Origin: an uncultured Chloroflexales bacterium
GTDB taxonomy: Bacteria > Chloroflexota > Chloroflexia > Chloroflexales > Chloroflexaceae
DNA: 37,107 bases
Assembly: GCA_937918935.1 (NCBI GenBank)
Contig: CAKZSI010000085.1
Span: 1 to 37,107, forward strand
Direction of reading: 5' to 3'
In this document: in pieces, positions 29,888 through 37,107 of the stretch
How the letters are laid out: each line of letters opens with the position of its first letter
Numbering within the stretch: position 1 is the first letter of the stretch
The notes under the pieces: generated by a model
Told to the model about the DNA's origin: nothing
What the model saw: only the letters and a program-made list of their open reading frames with translations
The model's database searches: none
Translations under genes and position numbers: made by a program

Positions 29888-30802
29888 TCACGGCAGATGG
29901 GCCGATACCATCCCCTGAAATAACTCCAGGGTCAGGTCTCCGGCGATGCGCAGGCGCGGCAAGGTAAAGGGGTCGCTCTGCGGGCCATCCTGGATGGTCG
30001 TTGTCGCCGAGGTGTAGCCGGCCTCACGGGTAACGGCCACCACCGTCTCGCTGAAGCGCCCCCCGGGGTAGCAAAAACTGACCACCGGCTGGCCGATTTC
30101 GGCGGCGATCAGCGCGCCTGACTGCCCGACCTGCACCCGCAGTTCCTCCAGCCCCAACCCGGTCAGGTCAGGGTGTGAGATGCTGTGCGCCCCGATCTCC
30201 ATCCCTGCGTCGCGCAGGGCGCGGATCTCCTCCCACCCCATATAACCCGGTTGTCCGACAAAACCACTCACAATGTAGAAGGTGGCCACGAAACCGTGGC
30301 GCCGCACGATGGGCAGCGCCGTGGTGAAAGCGTCGGCGTAGCCGTCGTCGAAGGTGAGCGCCACTGCCCGCAGCGGACAGTGGCCCGCGCCACGCATGCA
30401 GGCCGCCAGGGCGTCCATCCGCACCGTTTCGTAGCCTGCGGCCTTGAGCCAGCCAAGCTGCGCGTCGAGTTGCTCGGGCGTTACCGAGAGACTGAAGCCC
30501 AGGGGATCCGCGGCGCGGTCCACATAGCGCACATAGTGGTACATCAGGATGGGGACGTAGGGGCGCGCATCCGGCGGTGCGGGGGTGAAGCCCCGCGGTG
30601 CGACGGGCATCAGCGTGGGCAGCGGTACCGAGACGGGCGGGCTGAGCGGTTCACGCGCGCTGGCGGCAAGGCGGAAGCCGTCGAAGCCGCCCATCGCGGT
30701 GGCCGGGGCAATCCGCCGGTCCGGCGCGCGCTGCGAGATCAGCACCAGTGCCGCAGCGAGGATGATGCCCAGCATCACTGGCAGGAAAAGCTTCATGGTC
30801 AT
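29888..30802 (-). CDS. Membrane-anchored polysaccharide deacetylase (NodB/CE4)
   Basis: A 304-aa protein with an N-terminal anchor or signal (MKLFLPVMLGIILAAALVLI), a Pro-rich stalk, then a NodB domain (about 82-300). YVPILMYHYVRYVD, ALTFDDGYADAF (Asp152/Asp153 catalytic and metal), HSISHPDLT (His206 and His210 metal ligands) and VSFCYPGGRFS are CE4 motifs. It removes acetyl groups from cell-surface glycans outside the cytoplasm. The start is 30802 or 30796; neither has a Shine-Dalgarno site because a family D repeat ends 8 bp upstream. ORF extension beyond this reads repeat DNA. Confidence 0.9.
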   Translation of the reverse strand: MTMKLFLPVMLGIILAAALVLISQRAPDRRIAPATAMGGFDGFRLAASAREPLSPPVSVPLPTLMPVAPRGFTPAPPDARPYVPILMYHYVRYVDRAADPLGFSLSVTPEQLDAQLGWLKAAGYETVRMDALAACMRGAGHCPLRAVALTFDDGYADAFTTALPIVRRHGFVATFYIVSGFVGQPGYMGWEEIRALRDAGMEIGAHSISHPDLTGLGLEELRVQVGQSGALIAAEIGQPVVSFCYPGGRFSETVVAVTREAGYTSATTTIQDGPQSDPFTLPRLRIAGDLTLELFQGMVSAHLP

Positions 30803-31252
30803 TAATACGCTGTGAACGAAGTTTTTCGGTAACTCCGCTTTCTCCCCAACCCTCTCCTGCCGGGAGGGAGGCTGGCTCTTCCCCTCAACGGGGGAAGGTT
30901 GCGATGGGAGCGGAAATACTACGAATCTTACTTTACAGACTAATGAGAGACCACGGTGCAACCCCACGAAAAAAGGGCGTTTATCTCGGGAGGGCTTCGC
31001 CCTTTCACGTCTCCTATCTGGCGGAGGTGCGGGGAACCATGGTTGGCCCACGCCTCTGCTGCCCGGGACATCAGGAACACATATTCTGAACGCCGGTTAC
31101 AATGATACCATACCGTCAAATGGGATTGGCCAGTAAATAGCATTTCCGGCATCCTCCCAGTCTTCTCCTGTTGAGAAGAGGCGCCGGCCTCCCTGACGGT
31201 GCGGGGAAGGGTTGGGGAGGGGGCGGAGGTTTAGCGAAAAACTTACATCACA
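30803..31252. other. Repeat-rich intergenic region
   Basis: No gene is seen. A family D repeat lies at 30810-30835 (TGTGAACGAAGTTTTTCGGT). GGGAGGGCTTCGCCCTTTC (family B) is near 30990, and a degenerate family A copy, GCGGGGAACCATGGTTGGCC, is near 31030. CCCTCTCCTGCCGGGAGGGAGG-type palindromic text lies at about 30850-30875. Confidence 0.7.
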
Positions 31253-32572
31253 TCAATCCGCCACTGCCAACCCCAGGGCCTCGCGCGCTTCAGCGGCCAC
31301 AAAGAGCGAGCCGGTGACGCAGATCAGATCGTGGGGGCCGGCGAACTTGCGGGCTATGGCCAGAGCCGCGGGCAGGTCGGGCGCCAGCAGCAGAGGGCCG
31401 CGCAGGTGCGCGCGCACCTCGGCGGCGATACGGTCAATGTCCATGGCCCGGTTGTGGTGGGAGCGGGTGATCACCACCGCGGCGGCGGGAGGCGCCAGGG
31501 CGGCGGCGATGGCCCCGATGTCCTTATCGCGCGAGGTGCCCAGGACCAGGACGAGCCGCTCGTGGGGCAACTCGACCTCGATGGCGCTGATAAGTTTCCG
31601 GGCCGAGTCGCCATTGTGCGCGCCATCAATCAACACCGGCGGCGCCCCGGGCACGAGTTCGAAGCGTCCGGGCCAGTTTACGCCGGCCAGCCCCACGGCG
31701 AGAGCGGCGTCGGGCAGTTCCAGCCCGCGGTCGCGCAGCAGCATGGCCGTGCCCAGGGCCAGGCGGGCGTTCTCAACCTGGAACGCGCCGCGCAGGGCCG
31801 GCGCCGGTGGCACGGGGTAGGAGCGCAGCGCCGGGCCGTGCTCGTGCACGGAGGCGAGACCGCGCGGCCCGGCGATGAACAGGTCGGCGCCGACGCGGCG
31901 TGCCTCCTCCAGCACCACAGCAGCGGACTCAGGCGAATGGGGCACGGTAACGCCGGGCACGCCCGGCTTGAGGATGCCGGCCTTGTTCCAGGCGATTTCG
32001 CTCAGGGTGCGCCCGAGGATGGCCATGTGGTCGTAGCTGATCGAACTGATCACCGACACCAGCGGGGTGAGCACATTGACGCTGTCGAAGCGGCCGCCGA
32101 GGCCGATCTCCATGACGGCCAGATCGACCTGGCGAGCGGCGAAGTAGCGCAGCGCCAGGAGCAGGCCGACATCGAAGACGCTGGGCCGTCCGAGGGAGGC
32201 GGGATCGAAGGCCTCGAGCACGGGCCGCGTCAGGTTCGTCAGGGCGATCAACTCGGCCCGATCGATCAACATGCGGTTGACCTGGATACGCTCGCGGTAG
32301 GAGTTAAGGTGCGGCGAAGTGAACAGGCCGACGCGCATCCCTGCGGCGCGGGCGATGGCCTCGATCATCGCCGCGGTGCTGCCCTTACCCTTCGTGCCCG
32401 CCACCACCACCGTGCGCAGGCCGTGCTGGGGGTCGCCGGCAGCCGCCAGCAGCCGGCGCATGCGCTCCAGGTTGAGCGCCGCAGCCTCCGGACTGCTCGC
32501 CGCCTTCCGCACCGGATCGACGAAGCCATAGATGTAATCGAGGGCGTCCTGATAGGTGCGAATGGCGGCCAT
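31253..32572 (-). CDS. folC: Folylpolyglutamate synthase / dihydrofolate synthase
   Basis: A 439-aa Mur-ligase-fold enzyme that adds glutamate to (dihydro)pteroate or folates. The P-loop is VVVAGTKGKGSTAAMIEAIA (GTKGKGS 59-65). Then come VGLFTSPHLNSYRERIQVNR (folate and glutamate binding), EIGLGGRFDSVNVL, SISYDHMAILGRTLSEIAWNKAGI (metal-ligand His, carbamylated-Lys loop) and LIDGAHNGDSARKL (Mur C-domain His). GAGG lies 6 nt before ATG 32572. Upstream hairpin GGTATGCGATGC/GCATCATACC (32585-32609) is in the leader. Confidence 0.94.
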   Translation of the reverse strand: MAAIRTYQDALDYIYGFVDPVRKAASSPEAAALNLERMRRLLAAAGDPQHGLRTVVVAGTKGKGSTAAMIEAIARAAGMRVGLFTSPHLNSYRERIQVNRMLIDRAELIALTNLTRPVLEAFDPASLGRPSVFDVGLLLALRYFAARQVDLAVMEIGLGGRFDSVNVLTPLVSVISSISYDHMAILGRTLSEIAWNKAGILKPGVPGVTVPHSPESAAVVLEEARRVGADLFIAGPRGLASVHEHGPALRSYPVPPAPALRGAFQVENARLALGTAMLLRDRGLELPDAALAVGLAGVNWPGRFELVPGAPPVLIDGAHNGDSARKLISAIEVELPHERLVLVLGTSRDKDIGAIAAALAPPAAAVVITRSHHNRAMDIDRIAAEVRAHLRGPLLLAPDLPAALAIARKFAGPHDLICVTGSLFVAAEAREALGLAVAD

Positions 32573-32672
32573 GCAAGCCTCGTTGGTATGCGATGCTTCG
32601 CATCATACCATGCCGATGGCATGGCGGCTGCGGCGCGGGCCGCCAGAAGGAGTTTTCCTGGGCGGGCGCAGC

Positions 32673-32718
32673 CTCGTAGAACAAGAAAGGTTCAGGGAGG
32701 GGAAACCCTCCCTGAACC
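32673..32718 (-). terminator. Intrinsic terminator of the 33193-32777 gene
   Basis: A perfect 13-bp stem, GGTTCAGGGAGGG (32689-32701) with CCCTCCCTGAACC (32706-32718), closed by a 4-nt loop. Read on the minus strand it is followed by TTTCTTGTTC, a U-rich tail. It is the clearest terminator in the window. Confidence 0.8.
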
Positions 32719-32776
32719 TCAATTGTTGACGCGGAGCGGATAGCCGGTCTGGCGCTTCTGGCCGCGACGCCCGCCT

Positions 32777-33193
32777 TCAGAGCCGGATAGTCTCATTCGT
32801 GGCGGGGCGCTCGCTCGTATCGCTGACCGTCATCGGGGCCAGTGGGGCGCTTTGCGGCGCGCTCATCGCCGGGGCGCGGCGAAAACGCGCGACCATGGCC
32901 TGCAGGCGCCCGTCAATGCCGGCCTCGCGGCCCCGCAGCAGCAGGCTCACGCCGCCCAGGATCAGCACGCCCGGGAAGATGAAATCGGCGAGTAGCAACA
33001 CGGCCAGGCCCGCGCCCCAGAGAAGCGCCTGTACCGCTTCACCCACACGCCCGATGGCCCGCTGGCGCTGGTAGATCACTACGCCGCCAGGGGCCAGCAG
33101 CGCCGCCGGTACGAGCCACCACAGCTTGAATACCGCCACGATCCCAAGAACTATCAAAACGATCCCGGTGATCCGGGCCTGCCTGGCTTGCAT
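32777..33193 (-). CDS. Small membrane protein of unknown function, 138 aa
   Basis: Three or four hydrophobic helices in the first 90 residues (ITGIVLIVLGIVAVFKLWWL, VPAALLAPGGVVIY, LLWGAGLAVLLLADFIFPGV, LILGGVSLLLRG) are followed by a soluble tail (about 90-138). The N-terminal half recalls LiaI/LiaF-type small stress membrane domains, but I would not name it. GGAGGGAGAG precedes ATG 33193. Single-gene unit ending at a good terminator. Confidence 0.75.
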   Translation of the reverse strand: MQARQARITGIVLIVLGIVAVFKLWWLVPAALLAPGGVVIYQRQRAIGRVGEAVQALLWGAGLAVLLLADFIFPGVLILGGVSLLLRGREAGIDGRLQAMVARFRRAPAMSAPQSAPLAPMTVSDTSERPATNETIRL

Positions 33194-33345
33194 TGGATCT
33201 CTCCCTCCACCATTCGCGCTGGCCGGCGCCCACTGCGCTGGCCGTCTGACCTTCTGGCAGTGAGACGCCCGTGGAGGCGCGAATGTTGCAGGAGTTCACC
33301 AGTGGGCACAATCCCGAGAGTTATGCCCACAGAACAGACTGCCAC

Positions 33346-33897
33346 TCACCCCTTGAGGCGGGCGGCGAACTGCTTGCGAAATTTCGTCACTTTCGGTGCC
33401 ACGACGAACTGACAGTAGGGTTGACCGCCGTTGTTGACGAAGTACTCCTGGTGGTACTCCTCCGCCGGGTAGAACGCGCTAAAGGGCGCCACCTCGGTCA
33501 CGATCGGGCGTGGCCAGACCTTCGCGACGTTCAACTCGGCGATCATCTGGCGGGCGATCTGCTCCTGCTCTGGCGAGTGGTAGAAGATCACCGAGCGATA
33601 CTGCGGCCCCACGTCGTTGCCCTGGCGATTCAAGGTGGTCGGATCATGGATGCTGAAAAATACCTCCAGGATCTCGCGGTAGCTGATCTGGCGCGGGTCG
33701 AAGCGCACCTGCACCACTTCGGCATGGCCAGTTTTGCCCCCGCAGACCTGCTCGTAAGTCGGGTTGGGCACATGGCCCCCCGAATAGCCTGAGACCACAT
33801 CGGTAATGCCCTGCAACTGGTCATACACCGCCTCAAGGCACCAGAAGCACCCTCCGCCGAGGGTGGCGATGCCCTGTGTCGTTGATGGATCGCTCAT
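33346..33897 (-). CDS. msrA: Peptide-methionine (S)-S-oxide reductase
   Basis: A 183-aa repair enzyme reducing methionine-S-sulfoxide. The start at 33897 is set by GGAGGTG 8 nt upstream; the ORF could be read much longer but into repeats. GGGCFWC (14-20) has catalytic Cys17, with Cys20 nearby. [24 protein letters not shown] and [25 protein letters not shown] follow, as do [13 protein letters not shown] and [11 protein letters not shown]. It is a cysteine form, not the selenocysteine form found in some organisms with selC. Confidence 0.96.
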   Translation of the reverse strand: MSDPSTTQGIATLGGGCFWCLEAVYDQLQGITDVVSGYSGGHVPNPTYEQVCGGKTGHAEVVQVRFDPRQISYREILEVFFSIHDPTTLNRQGNDVGPQYRSVIFYHSPEQEQIARQMIAELNVAKVWPRPIVTEVAPFSAFYPAEEYHQEYFVNNGGQPYCQFVVAPKVTKFRKQFAARLKG

Positions 33898-34115
33898 TGG
33901 AAATACACCTCCAGTGTGGGTGTCATACGGTTGCACCCTGAACGTTGGGAACCTGGAAGGGGCGCTCCTGGGATGGGTGTGCCCGCTCATGGCGCAGCCC
34001 GCCAGGGGCATGATGTAGTCTACCCCATTCCCAGGGGCGGGGCAACGAACGACCAGGTCGGGGCAGAGCCGTGGCAAAGGCTCCGGGGCTTGCCACACAC
34101 GCCAGGGGTCCTGTC

Positions 34116-34160
34116 GGGCGGCGCAGCCGCCCCACACCCTGCCGTCGGAGACGGACTTTA
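34116..34160. repeat. Family C hairpin and GGAGACGGACTTTA core
   Basis: A perfect GGGCGGC-GCA-GCCGCCC hairpin (34116-34132) is followed by GGAGACGGACTTTA (34147-34160). The core matches 10356 and 28238 and again lies just upstream of a promoter. Confidence 0.8.
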
Positions 34161-34192
34161 CACCAGCCTTGCAGGTCAGGGCTGGTATAATG

Positions 34193-34201
34193 ACCCCCGG
34201 C
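34193..34201 (+). promoter_or_regulatory. Extended -10 promoter for the 34252 gene
   Basis: TGGTATAAT: perfect TATAAT (34196-34201) with extended TG. The nearest -35 match, TTGCAG (34169-34174), is 21 bp away, so the extended -10 probably carries recognition. Confidence 0.65.
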
Positions 34202-34251
34202 GGGCGCGCGCGCCCTTCTTCGCAAAGTCCTATCCTAGCGCAGGAGCAACT

Positions 34252-35205
34252 ATGCCCACCCAGGCCGAATGGCGCTCTGTTATCGAACGCCAGCTTCCCC
34301 CGCCGGAGCGCTTTTGTGATCGTAACCGGGCCATCACTGCCGCCTACGCCGGCTGGTATCGGCAAGAACCCTGGCTCTTCAAGTGGGCCGGGATGGCGGC
34401 TTTCGCCTCCGACCAGGTGGGGGTGGCACTGGCCACTGCTGAGATGCTTATGGCGCCCCACCGGGCACTACGAGAAGAGGCCATACCGCCGCCCGACACA
34501 GCGTTGCCCGATCTGCTGCGTGACCTGTATGGCCGCGGGGTCAGCGTGGCGCTGTTCGTGCCCATCGCGCTGCACGAGGAGGCCACCGCGCAGCTACTCG
34601 AGGATCTGCGGGTGATCAAGCAGGCCAACGACGCCATCTTCCACGACACCGGCTGGGCCCATCTGGCCTATATCCACCGAGGTCTGGAGGCGCTGGAATC
34701 GTGCCTGACCGCCAGCGAGGAACGCCCGCTGCTGGAAGCGTTTCGCATGCTCGACGAAGGCGCCCATCGGTTGTGCGATCCCTCCACTGTCGAGGAGGGG
34801 CGCGCCCTGATCGATCGGGCCGCAGTGGCCATGTTGCGCCACGAACAGATGACCATTCTCCCGCCGTATATGGAGCGTCTGTCCGACCTGGGCCGGCGTC
34901 TGGCCTCCCTGGGCACCTGGCTTGACTTCGAGGGCGCGCCCGGGCTCATGGGCCAGCCGTCGTTCAGCGGCTACTTCGGCCTCCCGGCGGTGCTCCTGGG
35001 CACGCGCAGCATCACCAACACCCAGGATCGCTGGACGTGGATCGAAAACGACCTGTTGCCCAGGTGGTTCGCCCTGAGCGCCGCATACACTGAAGGTTGC
35101 CCGGTTGACCGCCGGCTGGCGGCGCTTGCCGAGTGCCGACCCACCGCGCTGCAACGCGCCGCCGGGGCGATGGGCGCAGTCTACCAGGCCCTTAGCCTGC
35201 AGTAA
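34252..35205 (+). CDS. Hypothetical protein, 317 aa
   Basis: ATG 34252 has AGGAG (34242-34246) upstream and follows a clear promoter; the longer ORF back to 33916 crosses repeats. Soluble, mostly helical, no signal peptide. Conspicuous stretches are [54 protein letters not shown] and [17 protein letters not shown]. The first recalls DUF2515-type proteins, but I am not confident. Histidine and aromatic content suggest an enzyme-like core. Its last 22 codons are duplicated at 36621-36685, so a second copy of this gene once existed nearby. Confidence 0.8.
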   Translation: MPTQAEWRSVIERQLPPPERFCDRNRAITAAYAGWYRQEPWLFKWAGMAAFASDQVGVALATAEMLMAPHRALREEAIPPPDTALPDLLRDLYGRGVSVALFVPIALHEEATAQLLEDLRVIKQANDAIFHDTGWAHLAYIHRGLEALESCLTASEERPLLEAFRMLDEGAHRLCDPSTVEEGRALIDRAAVAMLRHEQMTILPPYMERLSDLGRRLASLGTWLDFEGAPGLMGQPSFSGYFGLPAVLLGTRSITNTQDRWTWIENDLLPRWFALSAAYTEGCPVDRRLAALAECRPTALQRAAGAMGAVYQALSLQ

Positions 35206-35219
35206 GCCGTGGGCGCAAC
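35141..35219 (+). repeat. 3' end of the 317-aa gene, direct repeat with 36621-36699
   Basis: The 79 bp covering the last 21 codons, stop and flank recur 1480 bp downstream with about 7 substitutions and no gap. The two copies flank the minus-strand lipoprotein gene. Confidence 0.88.
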
Positions 35220-35341
35220 TGGCAAGATTTGCGTGCAGAAAAGAAGCCAGGTGTCCTGCCTACGTTTCGGGGATGGAGTGCAAGCCAGCGGGTTGCAGCC
35301 ATCCCCGGGTCCTGGGAATTGCAATAACCCTGCTCGTCTAC

Positions 35342-36430
35342 CTATGGCCAGACGCTCCTGGGAATGCCAAGGTTCTCCAGCACGTCCAGGAAGCCGACAT
35401 CGAAATTCGTCCCCCCTGTGACCCACCTCCAGCCCCCGCGCTCGCGCTTGTAGATGCCCATTTCGGGCGGCTCATGATTCAAGGGGATGCGCCAGAGGCG
35501 AGCATAGGTATAGGTTTCGTCAATCGCTTCGACCTGCACACCAACAGCGAAGTTCCCCGCAGCGCGGATAAGTTCGCTGATCGTATCCCCGGTCTGGCCA
35601 CACTGTCTGGGACCGCACATCTGTCCAATCGGGGCGATTTCACTGATCGGCGTGAAATCGCGCCCGTTGCGCGCGGCAGGCGCCGTCGTTTCCAGAACGG
35701 TCACCTCTACGTAGGAGGTGACCACCGGTTGGAAGCGGACCGGCTGAAACTCCGGCTGCTCGGCGAGCCGGGCCTCGATCGAGCGACCGCCGCTGAAGCT
35801 CAGCCGCACCCGGCGCACGCGCCGATTCTGCCAGAAACGATCCTCACCGCTGGTCGGGTCTATCTTGGCGTAACCCGGCACGATCCAGACTTCGCTCAGA
35901 CGCACGGCCTGGTCAAAGAACAGCAGGACGCTCTCGCCAATGCCATTTCCAGGCACTCGCCAGGCGGTATCGAGATACAGGTCAATCGTATTGTTGGCGT
36001 GATAGTAGACCCTGTTCCCAGCGGCGTCCTGTCCAGGCGGAGCTTCGTTAAAGGCATAGGCGGCGAAGGGGGTGAGTGCGACGAGGGCCGGCATCTCTGT
36101 AGCAGCAGAGGATGCCGATGACGCTTTTGAATAATCTGCCGGAACCTGCTTATGCCCATCGCCTGTAGACGCAGTCGGGTTGGTCGGCAGCGTAACCGCT
36201 GTCACCGGCAACCTGACCGGAGGCGCTGTAGCCGGCATCCGCTCGATCATTGGCGTCTGCGCAGGGCCAGGTGTTGACTGCTGCGCGGCTGGCAGCGGCG
36301 TGGTTGCGCGTAGTTCAGCAGAATCCGGTCTCGCAATCTCGCGGTTGGTCAACTCGCCACTACAGGCAGCCAGCAGCATAGCAAGCAGAAGAACCATCAG
36401 GAGAGAGCGAAGACGTGGGTGAAGGTACAT
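35342..36430 (-). CDS. Lipoprotein with NADase-type glycan-binding (discoidin-like) domain
   Basis: A 362-aa surface lipoprotein. ATG 36430 has AAGGAGGG upstream. The signal is LRSLLMVLLLAMLLAACSG with lipobox LAAC and lipidated Cys23. A Ser/Thr/Pro-rich low-complexity linker (25-135) follows. The C-terminal domain (about 140-270) has NTIDLYLDTAWRVPGNGIGE, VRLSEVWIVPGYAKIDPTSG, FWQNRRVRRVRLSFSGG and YVEVTVLETT, the jelly-roll seen in NADase-type glycan-binding proteins. The last 90 residues are unassigned (VGVQVEAIDETYTYARLWRI). It probably binds envelope sugars. It sits between two copies of another gene's 3' end, which suggests arrival by rearrangement. Confidence 0.82.
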   Translation of the reverse strand: MYLHPRLRSLLMVLLLAMLLAACSGELTNREIARPDSAELRATTPLPAAQQSTPGPAQTPMIERMPATAPPVRLPVTAVTLPTNPTASTGDGHKQVPADYSKASSASSAATEMPALVALTPFAAYAFNEAPPGQDAAGNRVYYHANNTIDLYLDTAWRVPGNGIGESVLLFFDQAVRLSEVWIVPGYAKIDPTSGEDRFWQNRRVRRVRLSFSGGRSIEARLAEQPEFQPVRFQPVVTSYVEVTVLETTAPAARNGRDFTPISEIAPIGQMCGPRQCGQTGDTISELIRAAGNFAVGVQVEAIDETYTYARLWRIPLNHEPPEMGIYKRERGGWRWVTGGTNFDVGFLDVLENLGIPRSVWP

Positions 36431-36620
36431 ATGTCCCTCCTTGAGCGAGACTATCGAAGATGAACCCTTCACCCTGGAGTGTAGCACACCGGTGGCACCA
36501 CCAGAATAATATCGTTTTGCGATCCTCACTCAGGTTCGTGAAGAACATTTCATCGCACCCCTCCGCCATGGTCGACACGGGCCGCGCCCGACGGCGCCTG
36601 ACGCCGCCACACGGGCTGCC
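36431..36620. other. Intergenic region upstream of the lipoprotein gene
   Basis: Contains the leader of the minus-strand lipoprotein gene and an AT-richer patch (36495-36540) with AATATCG and ACATTTC text that may hold its promoter; no clear box pair is seen. From 36560 the sequence is GC-rich and leads into the duplicated gene end. Confidence 0.4.
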
Positions 36621-36685
36621 CCACTGCGCTGCAACGCGCCGCCGGGGTGATGGGCGTGGTCTACCAGGCCCTTAGCCTGCAGTAA
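36621..36685 (+). pseudogene. 3' remnant of a second copy of the 317-aa gene
   Basis: Reads [20 protein letters not shown] then Q and TAA, against [20 protein letters not shown] in the intact gene. The two residue changes (Ala to Val) and silent changes keep the frame, so the lost copy was once under selection or was gene-converted. Everything upstream is gone. Confidence 0.85.
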
Positions 36686-36720
36686 GCTATGGGCGCAACC
36701 CTTCAGGTTGCACCCATAGC
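36686..36720 (+). terminator. 15-bp hairpin after the gene remnant
   Basis: GCTATGGGCGCAACC (36686-36700), loop CTTCA, GGTTGCACCCATAGC (36706-36720), one mismatch. It begins right after the TAA. At the intact gene the same place has only the left arm start, so this copy keeps the ancestral terminator-like hairpin. The U-run is weak (TTCCTCCT). Confidence 0.55.
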
Positions 36721-36739
36721 CTTCCTCCTACAGTTACTC

Positions 36740-37107
36740 TCAATTATCTACCAGTGGGAGGTATGTTGTCTGCCCCTGGTATTGCAACGCCATCCCCTGG
36801 ATGACCATATTACCAGTGCAGGTATCTTCAGCCGCGTTTCCGGCACGAAACATACTGAACATGACGACATCACCCGCCTGCAGCGGTGTGCCACTAACCG
36901 GTGAGACGATCTGGATCTGGGTTGCCTGCGAACTGTTCGCTGTGCCTGGTGCGTTCAGGGTCGTGCCGCCGACGACGGATAGCCCATCCGAAGCTCCCGA
37001 TCCCTGAATATGGTTCTGGCCAGGACGGGCTATGGCAATCGAGTTCGGTCGAAAATTGATGGTACAACTGGTTGAGGGGGTATGCCAGACCATGCGTATC
37101 GTCAGCG
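36740..37107 (-). CDS. C-terminal part of a surface/structural beta-sandwich protein (runs off the window)
   Basis: An open frame from the right edge to TGA at 36740, about 122 residues. No start is visible; MVWHTPSTSC at 37093 is probably internal because LTIR precedes it in frame. Text such as AGDVVMFSMFRAGNAAEDTC and TGNMVIQGMALQYQ resembles the last strands of beta-sandwich modules found in phage-tail-like or S-layer-like proteins (AGDLV...ADTYTGDA...LGV pattern). It ends TTYLPLVDN, sharing the YLPLV motif with other secreted proteins here. Function unknown. Confidence 0.6.
   Translation of the reverse strand, partial: LTIRMVWHTPSTSCTINFRPNSIAIARPGQNHIQGSGASDGLSVVGGTTLNAPGTANSSQATQIQIVSPVSGTPLQAGDVVMFSMFRAGNAAEDTCTGNMVIQGMALQYQGQTTYLPLVDN

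Noticed and set aside
31331-32743. 470-aa plus-strand ORF opposite folC
   Set aside because: It is a shadow of folC in GC-rich DNA; its translation is low-complexity (Gly, His, Gln, Arg) with no family features, while the minus strand has all FolC motifs.
33346-33897. Selenoprotein MsrA linked to selC
   Set aside because: The catalytic residue is an ordinary Cys codon in GCFWC and there is no in-frame UGA.
33898-34461. N-terminal extension of msrA
   Set aside because: MsrA begins normally at 33897 with GGAGGTG; the extension crosses a family C hairpin and the opposite gene's promoter.

Overview
The window looks like chromosomal DNA from a GC-rich member of the Chloroflexota, most likely class Chloroflexia (Chloroflexus/Roseiflexus-type). 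This is inferred from gene content and style, not from a marker gene. Pointers are Pro/Thr-rich secreted proteins, a DUF11-bearing Ser/Thr kinase, a KorB-type ferredoxin oxidoreductase subunit, an adrenodoxin-type 2Fe-2S protein with a long tail, and very many short palindromic repeats between genes. No phage, plasmid or CRISPR locus is visible.

Layout. 1-5.4 kb: hairpin repeats, a membrane Ser/Thr kinase, an orphan 2-oxoacid:ferredoxin oxidoreductase beta subunit, a cyanophycin-synthetase-like protein lacking the ATP-grasp domain, and a methyltransferase. 5.4-7.7 kb: an unknown 180-aa protein, decayed repeat-rich DNA with a 69-bp tandem repeat, and two tiny genes. 7.7-10.1 kb: a coupled pair, flippase-like membrane protein plus FAD oxidoreductase. 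10.4-13.2 kb: the translation operon infC-rpmI-rplT plus a SpoU-family rRNA methyltransferase; infC has a strong promoter, a roughly 330-nt leader and an AUC start codon. 13.4-14.2 kb: tRNA-Arg(CCT) and a wrecked hexapeptide acetyltransferase. 14.2-17.7 kb: a secreted CBM9/DNRLRE-like protein and a SulP transporter. 17.9-18.95 kb: a graveyard holding a VapC remnant, a selenocysteine tRNA (selC) and a frameshifted Kelch fragment. 19-23.9 kb: 2Fe-2S protein, LacD-type aldolase, a 56-aa membrane peptide, long-chain acyl-CoA ligase and a holin-like membrane protein. 24.3-28.1 kb: methyltransferase, a CAT-anticodon tRNA, GT2 glycosyltransferase and a NarL-type histidine kinase. 28.3-34 kb: HflX, polysaccharide deacetylase, FolC, a small membrane protein and MsrA. 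34.2-37.1 kb: an unknown 317-aa protein, a lipoprotein, a duplicated 3' end of the unknown gene, and the C-terminal part of a surface protein.

Most genes are housekeeping or envelope functions in short units of one to four genes. The unusual part is the intergenic DNA. At least five families of short inverted repeats recur, several with complementary stems that change between copies while the loop is kept. Members of one family lie just upstream of six of the best promoters (unknown 180-aa gene, flippase, infC, tRNA-CAT, hflX and the 317-aa gene). The strongest candidates for follow-up are this promoter-linked hairpin family, the selC gene in decayed surroundings, the AUC start of infC (with a possible second one in hflX), and the ATP-grasp-less cyanophycin-synthetase relative.
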